Below, one piece after another: positions 34,840 to 46,900 of a DNA stretch of 64,000 bases. The stretch spans positions 44,043,355 to 44,107,354 of the forward strand of contig NC_016131.3 of the NCBI RefSeq assembly GCF_000005505.3, written 5' to 3'. A model generated the notes under the pieces. It was given only the letters and a program-made list of their open reading frames with translations. It did not search any database and was not told the origin of the DNA. The number at the start of each line of letters is the position of its first letter. Within the stretch, counting starts at the first letter, position 1. Both the position numbers and the translations under genes were made by a program. Source of the stretch: Brachypodium distachyon. Its lineage: Eukaryota; Streptophyta; Magnoliopsida; Poales; Poaceae.

Positions 34840-35315
34840 CGCCAATACAGAAATTTGCCACATGTGCTTCGACTGCCCCTGGACGCATGCTATCTGGGAC
34901 CGGATTGGCCACTGCTAAAACTTGCCGACCCTTAGGCTTCGACCTTGGTCTCCGACGGGATTCCTATTCGACTGGTTCTGCGACATGACGAAAGGGACGC
35001 GGCGCGGAGCAGCTTGTGCAAAATCCATCGCCCTCATTGTCATATGGACGATTTGGCTGGAGCAGAATTGGCGCATCTTCAAGGAGGTTGATCTTCCTAT
35101 GGAAAAATTCCTCCAGCGCGTGATTGAATCCGTTTCTGTCTGGAACATGTTCCGTGGTGTTTGTCTGATGCAGTGAGAGTAGGCATGTTTGGTTTTTTTC
35201 CTTTCTCTTTTTACTTCTAATTTTTGGCTCATCGAGCTATTGTATCTCTTTACCCTGTTTTTTTCCGTCCATTAATGAAAGGCACTCCCACCTGCCCATT
35301 TCTAAATAAAAAACA
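34840..35315 (+). mobile_element. 5'-truncated LINE-1 3' end
   Basis: The frame reads ICHMCFDCPWTHAIWDRIGH, a stop, then an 84-codon segment with ALIVIWTIWLEQNWRIFKE. This is the C-terminal zf-RVT region of plant L1 ORF2 (Cys/His cluster, then IW-IWxxRN). It is followed by an untranslated 3' end with TTAATGAAAGGCACTCCCAC and an A-rich tail (AAATAAAAAACAG near 35305). Everything upstream of the zf-RVT part is missing, as usual for LINE copies. Confidence 0.65.
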
Positions 35316-35329
35316 GTAGAAAAGAGAAA

Positions 35330-38030
35330 TAATAAAAACCATGATAATTCCGAGCACACAAGATAAAACGTTTATATCCATTTTAGGGATTCCATAATTT
35401 TACAGGCATACAGATATTTTAGTACTAGATACATTGCTGTGGTAGTTCATTATGTTTCTTTAGCCTGGCGACGTGAAAGATCCAGAAAAAGACCGGCCTA
35501 GCGAACACCGTGCGTGAAATCGTGCATTAGCGTCACTGTTCTTGTTTTCTCATTTAGCTCCACCATACATGCCCGTACTCAGCGATACGAGTCGACGTGT
35601 GCATATTGGATCGGAGCGAGCCCGTGGCTGGACCTGGAGTCACTCATTCTCGCCGTCATACGTATCGGTCCTTTCTTTCCTCGCGAAGGGCGTTGCATCC
35701 GGATAACTTATGCTGGCTCGTTCACCGATACGGACGCATCGGCCCCGCGACGGGCACGGCACGGCACCCTCGAAATATAGCCGTTGCCCTTGTTTGTTGG
35801 GGTCCCACGGGCCACGGCGCAATCCCCGGAGACCGACGTTGGGTCGAGAACACGAGCCGACGCGCGGGGAGGAAGCAACCGGCTGCGGAACCCGGCAGAA
35901 GAAGCCGCCGCAGAACTAGACACGTCGGGGGATGTATGCATGCCCTCCGGACCGGTGACGACGCCGCGCGGACGGCGCATCATGGGTCGCCTGGTCGGCG
36001 TCGTCCGCATCGCTCACGGCCGAAACCGCGCAGGCGCGACACGGTAAACACCGTCTGGGTCCCTCCTGACCCGTCGCGATCTTTGACACGTCTACAGCCA
36101 AAAACAGCTGGGTTCCATGCACCGAGTTCGTTTCATAATTCAGCTGCCCCGTACAGGCGATTGATTGTTGGCTGGCGACTGGCGTATGACGCGTGCCCGG
36201 CACCTCCAAACCATGAGTTCCATCATTTTACCAGCGCTGGAGTACGAGCTACAGAGCCGCAATCATATGCCCCAGCTCCTTCGTTCCCCATTTTGGAGTA
36301 CCACTGGCAGTCTAGTTGCCATAGACTGAGTTTCTGGCAGTATAAGATCGCAATCATCGCATGGGCAGAGAGCGCCTAGTTTATTGCCCATGACCCGATT
36401 TGTGCGCCGCGAACGCATCAACCGTCCCGGGATCACCGCATCGCGGCCGGGTGCCGTGCCGTGCCCATCGCGGCGCCTTCGTACGTGTTCTCGTAGATCC
36501 GTGGAACGTCGCCCGGCCCACGGCTCGATCCGGCCACGTGCTGCTTATAGTAGGATCGCAAACATCCCATGCCTTCTGTGCCGTGTGATGTGTTGACCTT
36601 TATGCGTGCTTTGTGCCGTGTCATCGAAGCGTACTGGCATGCCTGCCCCGCCGAGGCGTATACCAAGTGCAGATGCACGTGACGCCGTGTGGGGACTGGG
36701 GAGAATGCATCACCCACAGATGGACAACGACACGGTCCTCTGCTGTATTTGCAGACCAGATCATGATAGGGTATAGTCGGGTGAGTGGAGAAGTTCTCGC
36801 AAAAAAGAAAAGGGTGTGTGGAGAAGTTCACGTTCTTCGCCAGTGATGCATCTCCGGAGTACTTTTGGTCTTTGGATCGGATCAGGTGAGCACACGAGGT
36901 CACGATTATGACCCTTAATAAGTGTTTGGGTAAATCGAACATCGGTGAGTTAATTAGTACGGATAGGGTTAATCCTCGGCAGTAAATTCTACAGCATGTT
37001 GCTGACCACGACCGAGAATACTCCGCACTTTGATTAACGGTCAGCGGCAGGCTGCGACCTTGCAGGGCATCGGAGCAAATATCCAAGCGAGTCTCCGAGA
37101 TTTGCACGGCTGCAGGTGGGATTTATTAAGCAAAGCACCACCAGATACTATATTGAGGGGAGAAAAGGAGCAAGTCACGTGACAGCTTTCGAGCAGCCGC
37201 GGCAATAGGTGGCGTGCGTGCAGAACCGGCCGGGCTGACCGGAGAGGCCAAAAGATCGCCATGATTGGGTATTCTAGAAAAACAGATCGCCATGATCATG
37301 GAGCTTATTCTTTGCTTGCGTCGCGATTTTTTATTTTTTATTTTATTTTTTGGGAATGTATGAGCTGCGGCGAAGCATGGGAGGACCCGAGGGGGGATTT
37401 GTTTCGCGGGACGTAAGTTCCAATCAATGCGCGTCCAGAAAAGGCCCATCTACGCTTCCTAGACCTGGGCATACCCTGGACCAGGCCGGGTCTCGCCATC
37501 TCGGGCTGGGCTTCATCACACATTTTGGGATTACCTAGCACCCAATGAGGCAATAACCCAAAGACCAGAACAGGGCCAGAATACTGGATCTTTCTCATAG
37601 ACCTTCATGTAGCGGGCAGTGAACCTGGTGGACTTGTTTCAGCCTGTTCCAATTTCAAAACTGATGGGCTTTAGGCTCGCGGTGGATGCTTCAAATGAAA
37701 ATTTTGCTTCATGTCATGACAAACCCCATCCAGAGCTATGCCAGTAAACTGTAAACACATCTCAACCCCTCCTCAAAACAAAAAAAAAGCACATATTTAT
37801 AAGAAAAAACACGTCTCGACTAAGACTTCGAGCTTTTAAATCTTCATACTGGGTTTGTCTGCTTGTAATTGCTATTTTTAATCGCAGTTGCATTTCTTAT
37901 CCTCTATAATTAAGATGCAACCATCGTCTCATTTTGCGGGGTTTTCAAAAGTTTTTTTTTCCGGGAATCATTTTCCTTTCAAAAGTCCAGGCAACAGAGA
38001 ATTAGCAAAATGTTTTTTGTGATCTCTGGA
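35330..38030. other. Intergenic stretch
   Basis: A GC-rich part (35600-36700) contains long overlapping frames in several phases, which reflect composition rather than genes. GCACGGCACGGCACCC near 35755 and GGGTGCCGTGCCGTGCC near 36449 are inverted copies about 700 bp apart. An AT run lies at 37326-37352. No gene is supported. Confidence 0.4.
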
Positions 38031-38041
38031 TGATTATAATA

Positions 38042-38230
38042 GGGGCCATATCCTGTGAATCCACCATCTTGGAGTATCCATGTATCCATCCATCCGCTGC
38101 CTCTCGATCTGAATCCTGCGTCTACAGCGCCTTGGTGGCAATTTTCTGAAAAAACACCCGCCTCATCCAAGTTAGGCTTCTCCAAATTTTTGAAATCCCC
38201 CCAGCAAAAGGCATCTTCCCCAACTCCCAG
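38042..38230 (+). repeat. Left terminal inverted repeat of the MULE
   Basis: Matches the complement of 42319-42508, including GGTGGCAATTTTCTGAAAAA and CCAAGTTAGGCTTCTCCAAA. Confidence 0.9.
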
Positions 38231-38286
38231 CCTCCCTCTGTTACGGCCAAACTTTCTCGTCTGATACGCTGAGATCAATCTGCAAC

Positions 38287-41115
38287 ATGGCGGCAACTAG
38301 GGTTAGGGACAGCGAATTTGCTTCAACAACGCCTGAGGCAACCTGCTTGCCCTCGTCCCCTCCAAGACCACGATGCGGCGATCCTGAGATTCATGGCCTT
38401 TGCCATAGTCCATATCTCCAAAGCCCTACTGCTATAGATCGTGGCTTCATGACTAGGAGGACGCACACAGTTTCAGGTAAAACACAACAGGAAGAAAATC
38501 GATGTTAATTAGTATACATTGTGTATATGTGGGTGCTTCTAGTACTTTTTTCTTTCGTTGTTGAACTGCCTGTGCATATATTCTGTAGATATACATGTGG
38601 GCGCTTCAAGTCTAATTGCCTTTATCATGTAACTGCATGTGCAGCTGGGGAGTCACTCAATTGCTTGCAATTTGAGACAAAAGAGGGAGAGTTTTCTACA
38701 CCCATAAAGCAATCAAACATTCCTCTGTTCATAAGTTCTATAATCTTTCACTAACCATGGTGCTATTCAGTTTAGTGAGCTATGCATAATAGTGCTTCTA
38801 TGATCAATTCTTTATATTTCAGTGTTCATCTTTTACACCCAAATGTGATGAGAAATTGAAGCCTAAAGTTGGGATGACATTCAAAGGACTCGAGGCTGTG
38901 GAGTTCTACAAGTCTTATGCACATCATGTGGGTTTTGGAGTTCGTATTGGACAGCAAAAAAAGTTGAAGAATGAGGTGGTACGTACTAAGCGCTTCGTGT
39001 GCAGTAGGGAAGGATTTCAGTCTGAAAAGGGCAAAGATATTGAAGAACCCTCAATGAAAAGGCGTAAAAATACAACCACGAGATGTGGTTGCGATGCTCA
39101 TATCTTTGTTAAGTTGTGTGCTGATAACACGTACAAGATAAATTCATGGGTTGAGCGCCACAATCATGGTCTTGTATAACCTGATAAGCGTCACTTGATT
39201 AGATCAAATCGTCGAGTTAGCGAGAGGGCAAAGAACACATTGTATACATGCCACAAAGCAAGCATAGGCACATGCCAGGCATTTAGGCTCCTCCAAGTCA
39301 GTGGGGGTGGGTTTGAAAATGTTGGATGTACGAAGAGGGACTTGCAAAATTACTATCGTGACCTTAGGTATAAAATCAGGAACGCAGATGCTCAAATGTT
39401 TGTGGCACAACTAGCCAGGAAGCAAGAAGTCAATTCAGGTTTTTTCTATGATTTTGTTGTGAACGATGAGGGAAAGTTAGAGTATGTGTTCTGGGCAGAT
39501 GCCACGAGTAGGAAGAACTACAATCACTTTGGTGGCAATGGTGTGGTATCCTTTGATTCAACATACACCACTAATCAGTATGACATGATCTTTGCACCAT
39601 TTACAGGAGTCAATCATCACTTGCAAAGCGTGTCTTTTGGTGCTGCATTCTTACTAAATGAGAAGACTCAGTCATACATTTGGTTGTTTAAGACCTTCCT
39701 TAGAGCAATGGGAGGGATAGCACCTAGGCTCATCATAACCGATGAGGCCGGTAGCATCAAGAATGCAATTGATGAAGTTCTTTCAACCACCGTACACAGA
39801 TTATGCATGTGGCACATAATGGATAAGGTTCCTGAGAAGATCGGACCATTGATAAGAGAAGAATCTGAATTTTGGAAGAGGATGAACTCATGCGTTTGGG
39901 GTTCAGAAACTGCAGCTGAGTTCGAGTCGCAATGGAATTCTATTATATTAGACTTCGGCTTGGAGGAGAACGAGTGCTTGACTAAAAGGTTTAGCATACG
40001 AGAGTTATGGATACCGGCCTATTTTATGGATATATCACTAGCAGGCATTCTCCGAACCAATTCTCCGAACCACTTCAAGGTCGGAAAGTGCAAATTCCTT
40101 TTTTAACCGTTTCATCCATCGCAAGCTTGCTTTTGTTGAGTTTTGGCTTAGGTTTGACACAGCTTTAGAATGCCAATGTCAAGAGGAGTTAATTGCGGAC
40201 AACTCGAGCATTCATAGAATCCCAAAATTGTTGAACCCGTGGACAATGGAGAAGCAAGGAAGAGAAGTTTTCACATATGAGGTGTTTGCGAAATTCCAGG
40301 AACAGATTGTTGCTGCAAGAGATCATTGTTGCATCCAAGGCTTTGCACAAGATGAAGCAATAAAAATTGTGACCTTCAGAAGTAAACCTCATAAAATTAG
40401 GGAGGTCCGTATTGACAAGACAACCATGATAGCTAACTGTTCTTGTAAGTTATTTGAGTCACATGGAATCCCATGCCGCCATATTATACAAGTGTTGAGG
40501 GTTGAAAATCAAGATGAACTTCCTGCCCACTACATTATGAAACGATGGGAGAAAAGATGCAAAAGGTATTAAAGAATTTATACCAAAATTAGTATTTCAT
40601 TTTATTAAATCAGTTGCCTGACATCATGTGTTGTTATTTTCAGGGAGAGTGTTTTTGATGAACAAGGAAATTTACTTGATGAGAAAGCCACCAACTCCTT
40701 GGATGCGACTATGAGGAAGAAGATTTCTGCCATACGTAACAAGTTCGAAGATCTACTTCAAAAGGCCAAGCACTCAGATGAGAGCATGCAATTTTTTACA
40801 ACCAGAGTATTGAACATTGAGGCGCCCTTGGACCAAATGGTTCCTACAGAAGCTGCGAAACGCACTAGGCGAGAGGAATATGAGGCTTTTATTGGTTGTA
40901 ACATTCCTACTGAAGTGGATATACACCAACCAACTAATGTTCTTACGGTGGGCAGATGCAAAAGAATAAAGAGAGGAAAGGAAACACAAGCCGATGATCA
41001 GAAAAAGAAGAAGAAAGAAGTGAAGGAAAAGGTTGCACGTATGTGCAAGACGTGCAACCAAACAGTGTTTCATGATAGTCGCAATTGTCCAAGCAAGAAA
41101 GCTCAAGGAAAATGA
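38287..41115 (+). pseudogene. FAR1/FHY3-like MULE transposase, mutated
   Basis: A possible first exon starts at ATG 38287 and ends at 38476 (CAG|GTAAAA). The main body opens near 38822 after TTTATATTTCAG. It has a FAR1 zinc-binding domain (FKGLEAVEFYKSYAHHVGFG; C...C...H-N-H spacing), a MULE transposase core (VVSFDSTYTTNQYDMIFAPF, then IITDEAGSIKNAI and HRLCMWHI, carrying likely DDE residues) and a SWIM finger (CSC...CRH, about 40440-40485). Past an intron (40566-40643) comes a Lys-rich tail with a CX2CX5HX4C knuckle (41043-41087). In-frame TAA at 39177-39179 and a frame change near 40045-40105, beside a near-duplicated TTCTCCGAACCA, disable it. FAR1 and FHY3 are domesticated relatives, but the TIRs show this one is the transposon's own gene. 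Confidence 0.85.
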
Positions 41116-42318
41116 ATTTCGGTTTGCTGCAAGAGAAGCAATAGAATAGTATTCCGTCATGGCGTTCGGTTGCCAAGAACTCGTGACTTTATTTATACAT
41201 CTTATGAGTTATTATACCAATTTAATTTTTAGGGACCATACCAGTTCTTTAATGTACTGAATTCTTCTAATGGATGAGAACTTGTGTTTCTTTGAAATTG
41301 GTTCCATGTTATTTTCTGTTATTTGCTTCCAGTGGAATGGAGTTTACAACCCGGTACCATAGCATGACCTTATTCTAATCGCTAATATATTGAAAGTACC
41401 AATTGGCACTTGGGAGAGAGAAAATTATGCCAAGGAGCAGCAGCTAGCACACGGGTGAAAATTATACAGTTGTTTGTATCAGGTGCAAAGCATTAGCAAC
41501 AAAACATAATTACTTCTAAAAAAATCAGCAGCTTTTCATTGATTGGGCCTCTCTGTTACATTAGGAGCTCAGATTAACTCTAGAGCTTCATACAGCAAAA
41601 CACACTAGCAAACTGATCTAGCTCATTAAAACATTGATTAACCAAGACAACAGAAATACAATCAAAGCTAGCTGAAGTTGACTTGGTGTCTTCGATAATT
41701 GATCCTGCAAGAGATCTATCGATGCATGAAGACCTGAAGTTCTGCACGAAGTTCAGACAATTTGATCTATGACCACTTTCCTGTGTATCGCATGACAACC
41801 TGAAGTTCTGCACAAAGTAACAAAGTGCACACCAAACAAACTGCATGATAAACTGAACACCTCAGATCTCAGATAACACAAGCACATCTGCCTCTTGCAT
41901 TCACCACAAAGAAAGCCCAACAATTGTTTCTTTCGGATATTTTTCTCCATTCACAAAACAACTTGACGTTCAGTACATTCTCCTCCTTGACAGCAGAATG
42001 AGGGAGGTCACCTCGCCGCGGGGATGTGGTGGCCACCAAACACGGACCTTAGTCACAGGCTAGTGGTTGCCATCACATCTTCGTCTGGTGGCCGCCTACA
42101 CTTGTCTCCGCCGCAGGCTGCCATTGCTGGGATGCCGTGGCCGCTAGGGTTCTCCGTCGCTCGAACATGGGTACGCTGGTCGTCACATGTGGGGATCTTC
42201 GGGGTTGCCGCAATCGTGGGGATGCTCGCGGGAGGAGCAGTCATGGTGGAGGGATTGGGGATTGACTAATCGACGAGTGAATGATTTGGGGAATTTGGGG
42301 AGTCAGAACTCACGAGGT
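41116..42318. other. MULE internal sequence without a gene
   Basis: The 3' UTR of the transposase is probably within the first 250 bases. The rest is of mixed composition, with a GC-rich stretch near 42010-42250 whose frames are not recognised. Two copies of TGAAGTTCTGCACGAAGT-like sequence lie at 41733 and 41801. Confidence 0.45.
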
Positions 42319-42508
42319 CTGAGAATTGGGAAAGATGCCTTTTGCTGGGTTTTTTTTTTAAAATTTGGAGAAGCCTAACTTGGACGCGGCGGGTGTTTTT
42401 TCAGAAAATTGCCACCGAGGTGTTGCAGACGCAGGATTCAGATGAAGAGGCAGGGGATGGATGGATACACGGATGCACCGGGACGGTGGATTCACAGGAT
42501 ATGGCCCC
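42319..42508 (-). repeat. Right terminal inverted repeat of the MULE
   Basis: Inverted copy of 38042-38230. It differs by scattered substitutions and a longer A/T run at the GGGTTTTTTTTTTAAAATTT site. Confidence 0.9.
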
Positions 42509-42517
42509 ATTATAATA

Positions 42518-43729
42518 CTAGATTGGGCTCCATATCGAAGTTTTTTGCATTAAGAAATTATTCGTCTGAACGAGCTTTCTATCGACCAAGAGAGTGCTGA
42601 CGGTTGCAGTCTATCTACAGGACTCGATCGAAGTCGTCGCTTCTTCCTGACAATGATAAGTAGGTGAAACCAACTTGACAGCGTCTTTACATACGGATCC
42701 AGTCTCTACACTGAGCATGCGTTTCGATTTGTCAATACATGCTCGGCGATGATGCAAGCAATCTGCAGCGAGCAGCCATAGCATGCATGTTTTCCCCTTG
42801 ACGCGGTCCGTGTTAGCAAAAGCGCTAATTAATTGTCATGCCAAAACCCGAAAATGACCGCACGTAAGAAGATGACAGGATCAATACGGTTTTCCCTGCA
42901 AGTTTGAACAGGTCGAGACATCTGCTCGACAGTTTTTAACATTTTTAATTAATTTCGCACACGGCAACAACTAAATGATACTACCAGTAGGCAGGAGTAG
43001 TTAATTAAGCCCCGTGTCGAGACTGGGAAGAGGTCCAAACACTCCAAGTCCAACACGAGCGGACGCAAAGGGCCGCGTGTGCTTACGTCTCCAGGTAAAA
43101 CGAGTGAATTTTCTTCGAATCGGTCCCTTTGTGTGACAAATGTGACAAAATTCACAAGAAGTAGCTATTTTTTAGAACTATACCCACAATCTAGCCTCAA
43201 AATTCGGCAGGAGCTGGTGTATTGGCATCACTGGCTTTCGCCGCTTGGCCGCCGAACGTGGCAGCTTACTAGCATACTGTCGGCCTTTGGAATCGATACA
43301 GGTCTTCCGCACCTGATTTCCTCCAATTCATATTTTCTTTTTAGGAACGGGAAGAGCACTGTCTTTTCATTAAGAAGAGAGTAAAAAATATTTACAGAGT
43401 GGTGACGTTATTTTGGAAGGGGGAACGCACAAAACTCTGACACAACACAACCGAGAAACCTAGTCGGGTTCGGGTGGCAGACCGACGACCAGGAGGCCGA
43501 AGGCCAAACTCCGATTCATATTAATTGTCTCAAATTTGTTCAAACATGGATCCATCTAGATACATGTAATATTTCCAAAACTAGTATGGATCGAAGGGAG
43601 TAAAAAAGGTTCATTTGTGTATTTGGCGATATTTTTCCTATTTTGACCAAAATTTAAACAAAAGAAACGGGTTCCGTCACTCGGGCCCACCTCCAGCCAC
43701 GTAATTACGTAAGCCGCTGATCCGGTCCG
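42518..43729. other. Intergenic stretch upstream of the LMBR1 gene
   Basis: No gene recognised. A Stowaway-like arm, ending TATGGATCGAAGGGAGTA, lies near 43586-43603. CTTTTCATTAAGAAGAGAG at 43362 resembles L1 3'-end debris but is too short to assign. Confidence 0.4.
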
Positions 43730-43905
43730 GCCCGGCCCACCCACTCCCTTCCTTCCTCTGCTCCCCGCAGCTCCGCGCTCACGCTTTTTAACCCCACGGC
43801 TCCTTCCTTCCTTCCCCGCCACACCGCGCCACCTCGACCCTCCCCATTCCAGAGTCTCCTCCTCCCCCCATTGCCGCCGCGGGCGCACGACGAGGCGGCG
43901 GCGAG
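43730..43905 (+). promoter_or_regulatory. Core promoter and 5' UTR of the LMBR1 gene
   Basis: A C/T-rich leader (CCTTCCTTCC runs) directly precedes the start codon. CGCTTTTTAACC near 43782 is the only weak TATA-like candidate. No leader intron is evident. Confidence 0.4.
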
Positions 43906-46900
43906 ATGTGGGTCTTCTACCTGATAGCGCTGCCCCTGACGGTAGGGTTGGTGGCGGCGACGCTGCGCTACTTCGCCGGGCCCGCCGTGCCGCTGTACGT
44001 CCTCGCCACCGTCGGCTACGCCTGGCTCTGCTCCCTCTCCTTCGTCATCCTCGTCCCCACCGACATCTACACGGTACGATCCTTGCCAGCCACTTCGTTT
44101 CTCCCCGGCACCACGTTTCCATCCCGATTCGCGCTGGCTTTGCTGCTCCTCTTGCTTAATGTTGCCGTGCAATATCATTTTGGGCGTAACTGGAAACTAG
44201 GTTGTTCGCGCGTATGTGGATTCGGAGTTAACTGAGATCCTGGGAAGCGCTATGGCCTATGGGGTTGGAGACTAAATTGTGAATATAGATTCTAATAAAT
44301 CGCGTACGTGAAGTTGTGAACCCGTTGCTCGTGGACTCGTGGGTGTGGGTTGCAGAGTACAGAAGTAAGAATGTGCGGTGTAGAACTCTGTTCGGAATGT
44401 GGATGCAAAGTCAATCAAGCTTGAAATAAGTAATCACAAAAAGCAACGGAAATGGAAGGATTTGATGGTGTAAGTCGCTCCATGGCCTGTGGATTCAGTA
44501 GTTCGTTTGTTCCTCCAACTTAAGAAATTAATTAACTACGGATGGGTACGGGATGTATATTTAACACAACAGACTTTTAATGTGAAGGCTGACATGTTGT
44601 TATACTGGTTTTACATTGTACGCGTGCAAGGTCAGTGAATTAGTTTGCTTCTTCTCTTCCACTATTCTGAGTTCTGACCTCTTATTTTATTATCTGACCT
44701 ACAGACAATTACCGGCAATCAGAAAAGTGACGTTGGATTCTTTTGGAGCTGGTCTTATTGGAGCACGTTTACCCTTGGGTGGTATGTCGCTGATCATTAT
44801 AGTTTGTGTTGATTTGTGTGCTAACTGGCTAATGATGAGATGAAAAACTGGAAATGTCCTTTTCATACATGTAAATAGTCTGAAACTGCTGCCTCGGTTT
44901 TCAGTTGAGCAATTGGTCAATGATACATATGTTTCGAAAAGAATTGGTCAATGGTACTACAGATGCTTAGCCTTCTTGAGACATGTTGCTTCGTTAGATA
45001 GTTTAATGATTTGACCAAACATTTCAGTCGACTTAACTAAGTTATATCCTATTCGACCAAGACTGTATATTGTATTTAGCTTCTCTCAAATTATATTGTA
45101 GTCTGTAGACAACATAAGATCGTGACATTTTTTGTAGGTGTTGTTGTTCTTTCTTTTTCCCCGAGAAAACACAACCATTTGGGCATCAGATTTTTTTTAG
45201 GCAATCACCGGGTGGGGGAGAGAATCCCCACCTGAATATGTTACTTCAAAGAACCAGAGTTTTACATAGGGGGCTTGGATAATGATTTTCTGGTGGAACT
45301 CCTTATTCTTTTCTTTCAGAATTCTCTTTCGACTCTCAGTTAGCTTGTTTTTCTAACTCCATCATTTCACCCTATCCCCATTTGAAATTCTGTTTATTTG
45401 AACAGGGCTATCATTCCTACTATTAAAGGCTATGAGGATGCTGGAGATTTCACAGTTAAAGAAAGGCTGAAAACCAGTATCCGAGCGAACATGCTCTTTT
45501 ATGAAATTGTGGGAGTTATTGGCTTTTTAGGCATTATTATGCTTATAATCATACATCATGATTGGTACGTACTCATGTTTTGAATGCCTACTGAGTTTAT
45601 ATATTGTATGACACATGTTATATGCGCATGTAGTTCAGTCTTAGTTCTGTTTTTTTAGGCAAGGTTTTTATTTGATCTGTTTGGGTGTGCTCTAGTGTAT
45701 TGTAACCTTTATTACTTGTCAGTCTGAACTTTGTCCTGTTTCAACTACTTCAATCCTTCTCACATTTTTTTCTTTTGTATTCAATCCGTTTTGCAGTAGC
45801 TGGAGAATAGGTTTCTTGAACCTTTTTTCTTTTCTTTTCACTACAACAACTTGAAACAATGCCATTGTTTGCAGGCGTGGCGCTATCTTGGGCTTTGCTA
45901 TGGCATGCTCAAATACCTTCGGACTAGTGACAGGTGCCTTTCTTCTTGGATTTGGCTTGAGCGAAATTCCAAGGAATGTATGGAAAAATGCTGATTGGAC
46001 TCGCCGCCAAAAGAATCTATCTCGCACAGTTGCAATGATGGCTGTAAAACTTGAATATGCTCACCAAGAATATTGCAATGCAATCGCTGTATGTACTTTT
46101 CTGAGTTCTTAAATTGTCAATTTTATGATCATTGCATTCTGCTAAAGGCCTATTTAATTTCCTTGTCTAAGGTTGTTCAAGCCACATCGAAGCAAATGTC
46201 CAAGCGTGACCCAGTAAGGCCTTATATGGATATTATTGATAATATGCTGGCTCAAATGGTATGGATGTTCAGATACCCACCCAAGTTGACATTTAACATA
46301 TTGTAATTATTTGTCCTGACCCATAGTCGCACATCTATTTTCTCAGCTGAGAGATGACCCATTGTTCAATCTTTGTGGCGGCAAATTAGAAGAAAATGAT
46401 ATGGATTATGATACTGACGGAAAAACAATGGCTGCACTTCGACGTCGACTTAGGAGAGCACATGAGGAGTACTGTAGATGTAAAAGGTACGACATGCTAA
46501 ACTACATGTTGACATCTTTTAGCGTGCATTTATTAGTAAATGTTTTTCACTGAGAACTGTAGAAGATGATCCGGCAGTATATATATTAATAGGTATGAAG
46601 TTACAGGGAATGGGGGGGGGGGGGGGGGGGAGCAAAGAAAAAGAGAAATATACAGAAGCCTCTCAAGGCACAAACGAGAACGAAATTTCTTTATAATGCA
46701 GAATCATTATTTGCTGCTCTTAGTTGTTAGTAGTACTATTTAACTCTATTTCATTATTTTTCAGCAAATATGCGAATTATGTCATGGAAGCCCTTGAATT
46801 GGAAGACACTATTAGAAACTATGAGCAACGTGATGCAGATGGATGGTGCGTAATTGACATTTATTTTTACAGATAGAATGGTTGTGTCAGACTGTCAGTT

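Larger units (their letters stand above)
38042..42508 (+). mobile_element. Mutator-like element with FAR1-type transposase
   Basis: 4467 bp, bounded by GGGGCCATATCCTGTGAATC at 38042 and its inverted copy ending at 42508. Terminal inverted repeats of about 190 bp (38042-38230 and 42319-42508) remain highly similar. The element is flanked by a perfect 9-bp duplication, ATTATAATA (38033-38041 and 42509-42517), the length typical for Mutator transposition. It encodes a FAR1/FHY3-related transposase on the plus strand. The right third (41116-42318) has no gene and may be untranslated or acquired sequence. Confidence 0.92.

Noticed and set aside
35597..36379. Long plus-strand frame of 260 codons in GC-rich DNA
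   Set aside because: Overlapping long frames occur in all phases of this GC-rich stretch, the protein is Arg/Pro/His-rich without any domain, and no splice or promoter structure supports it.
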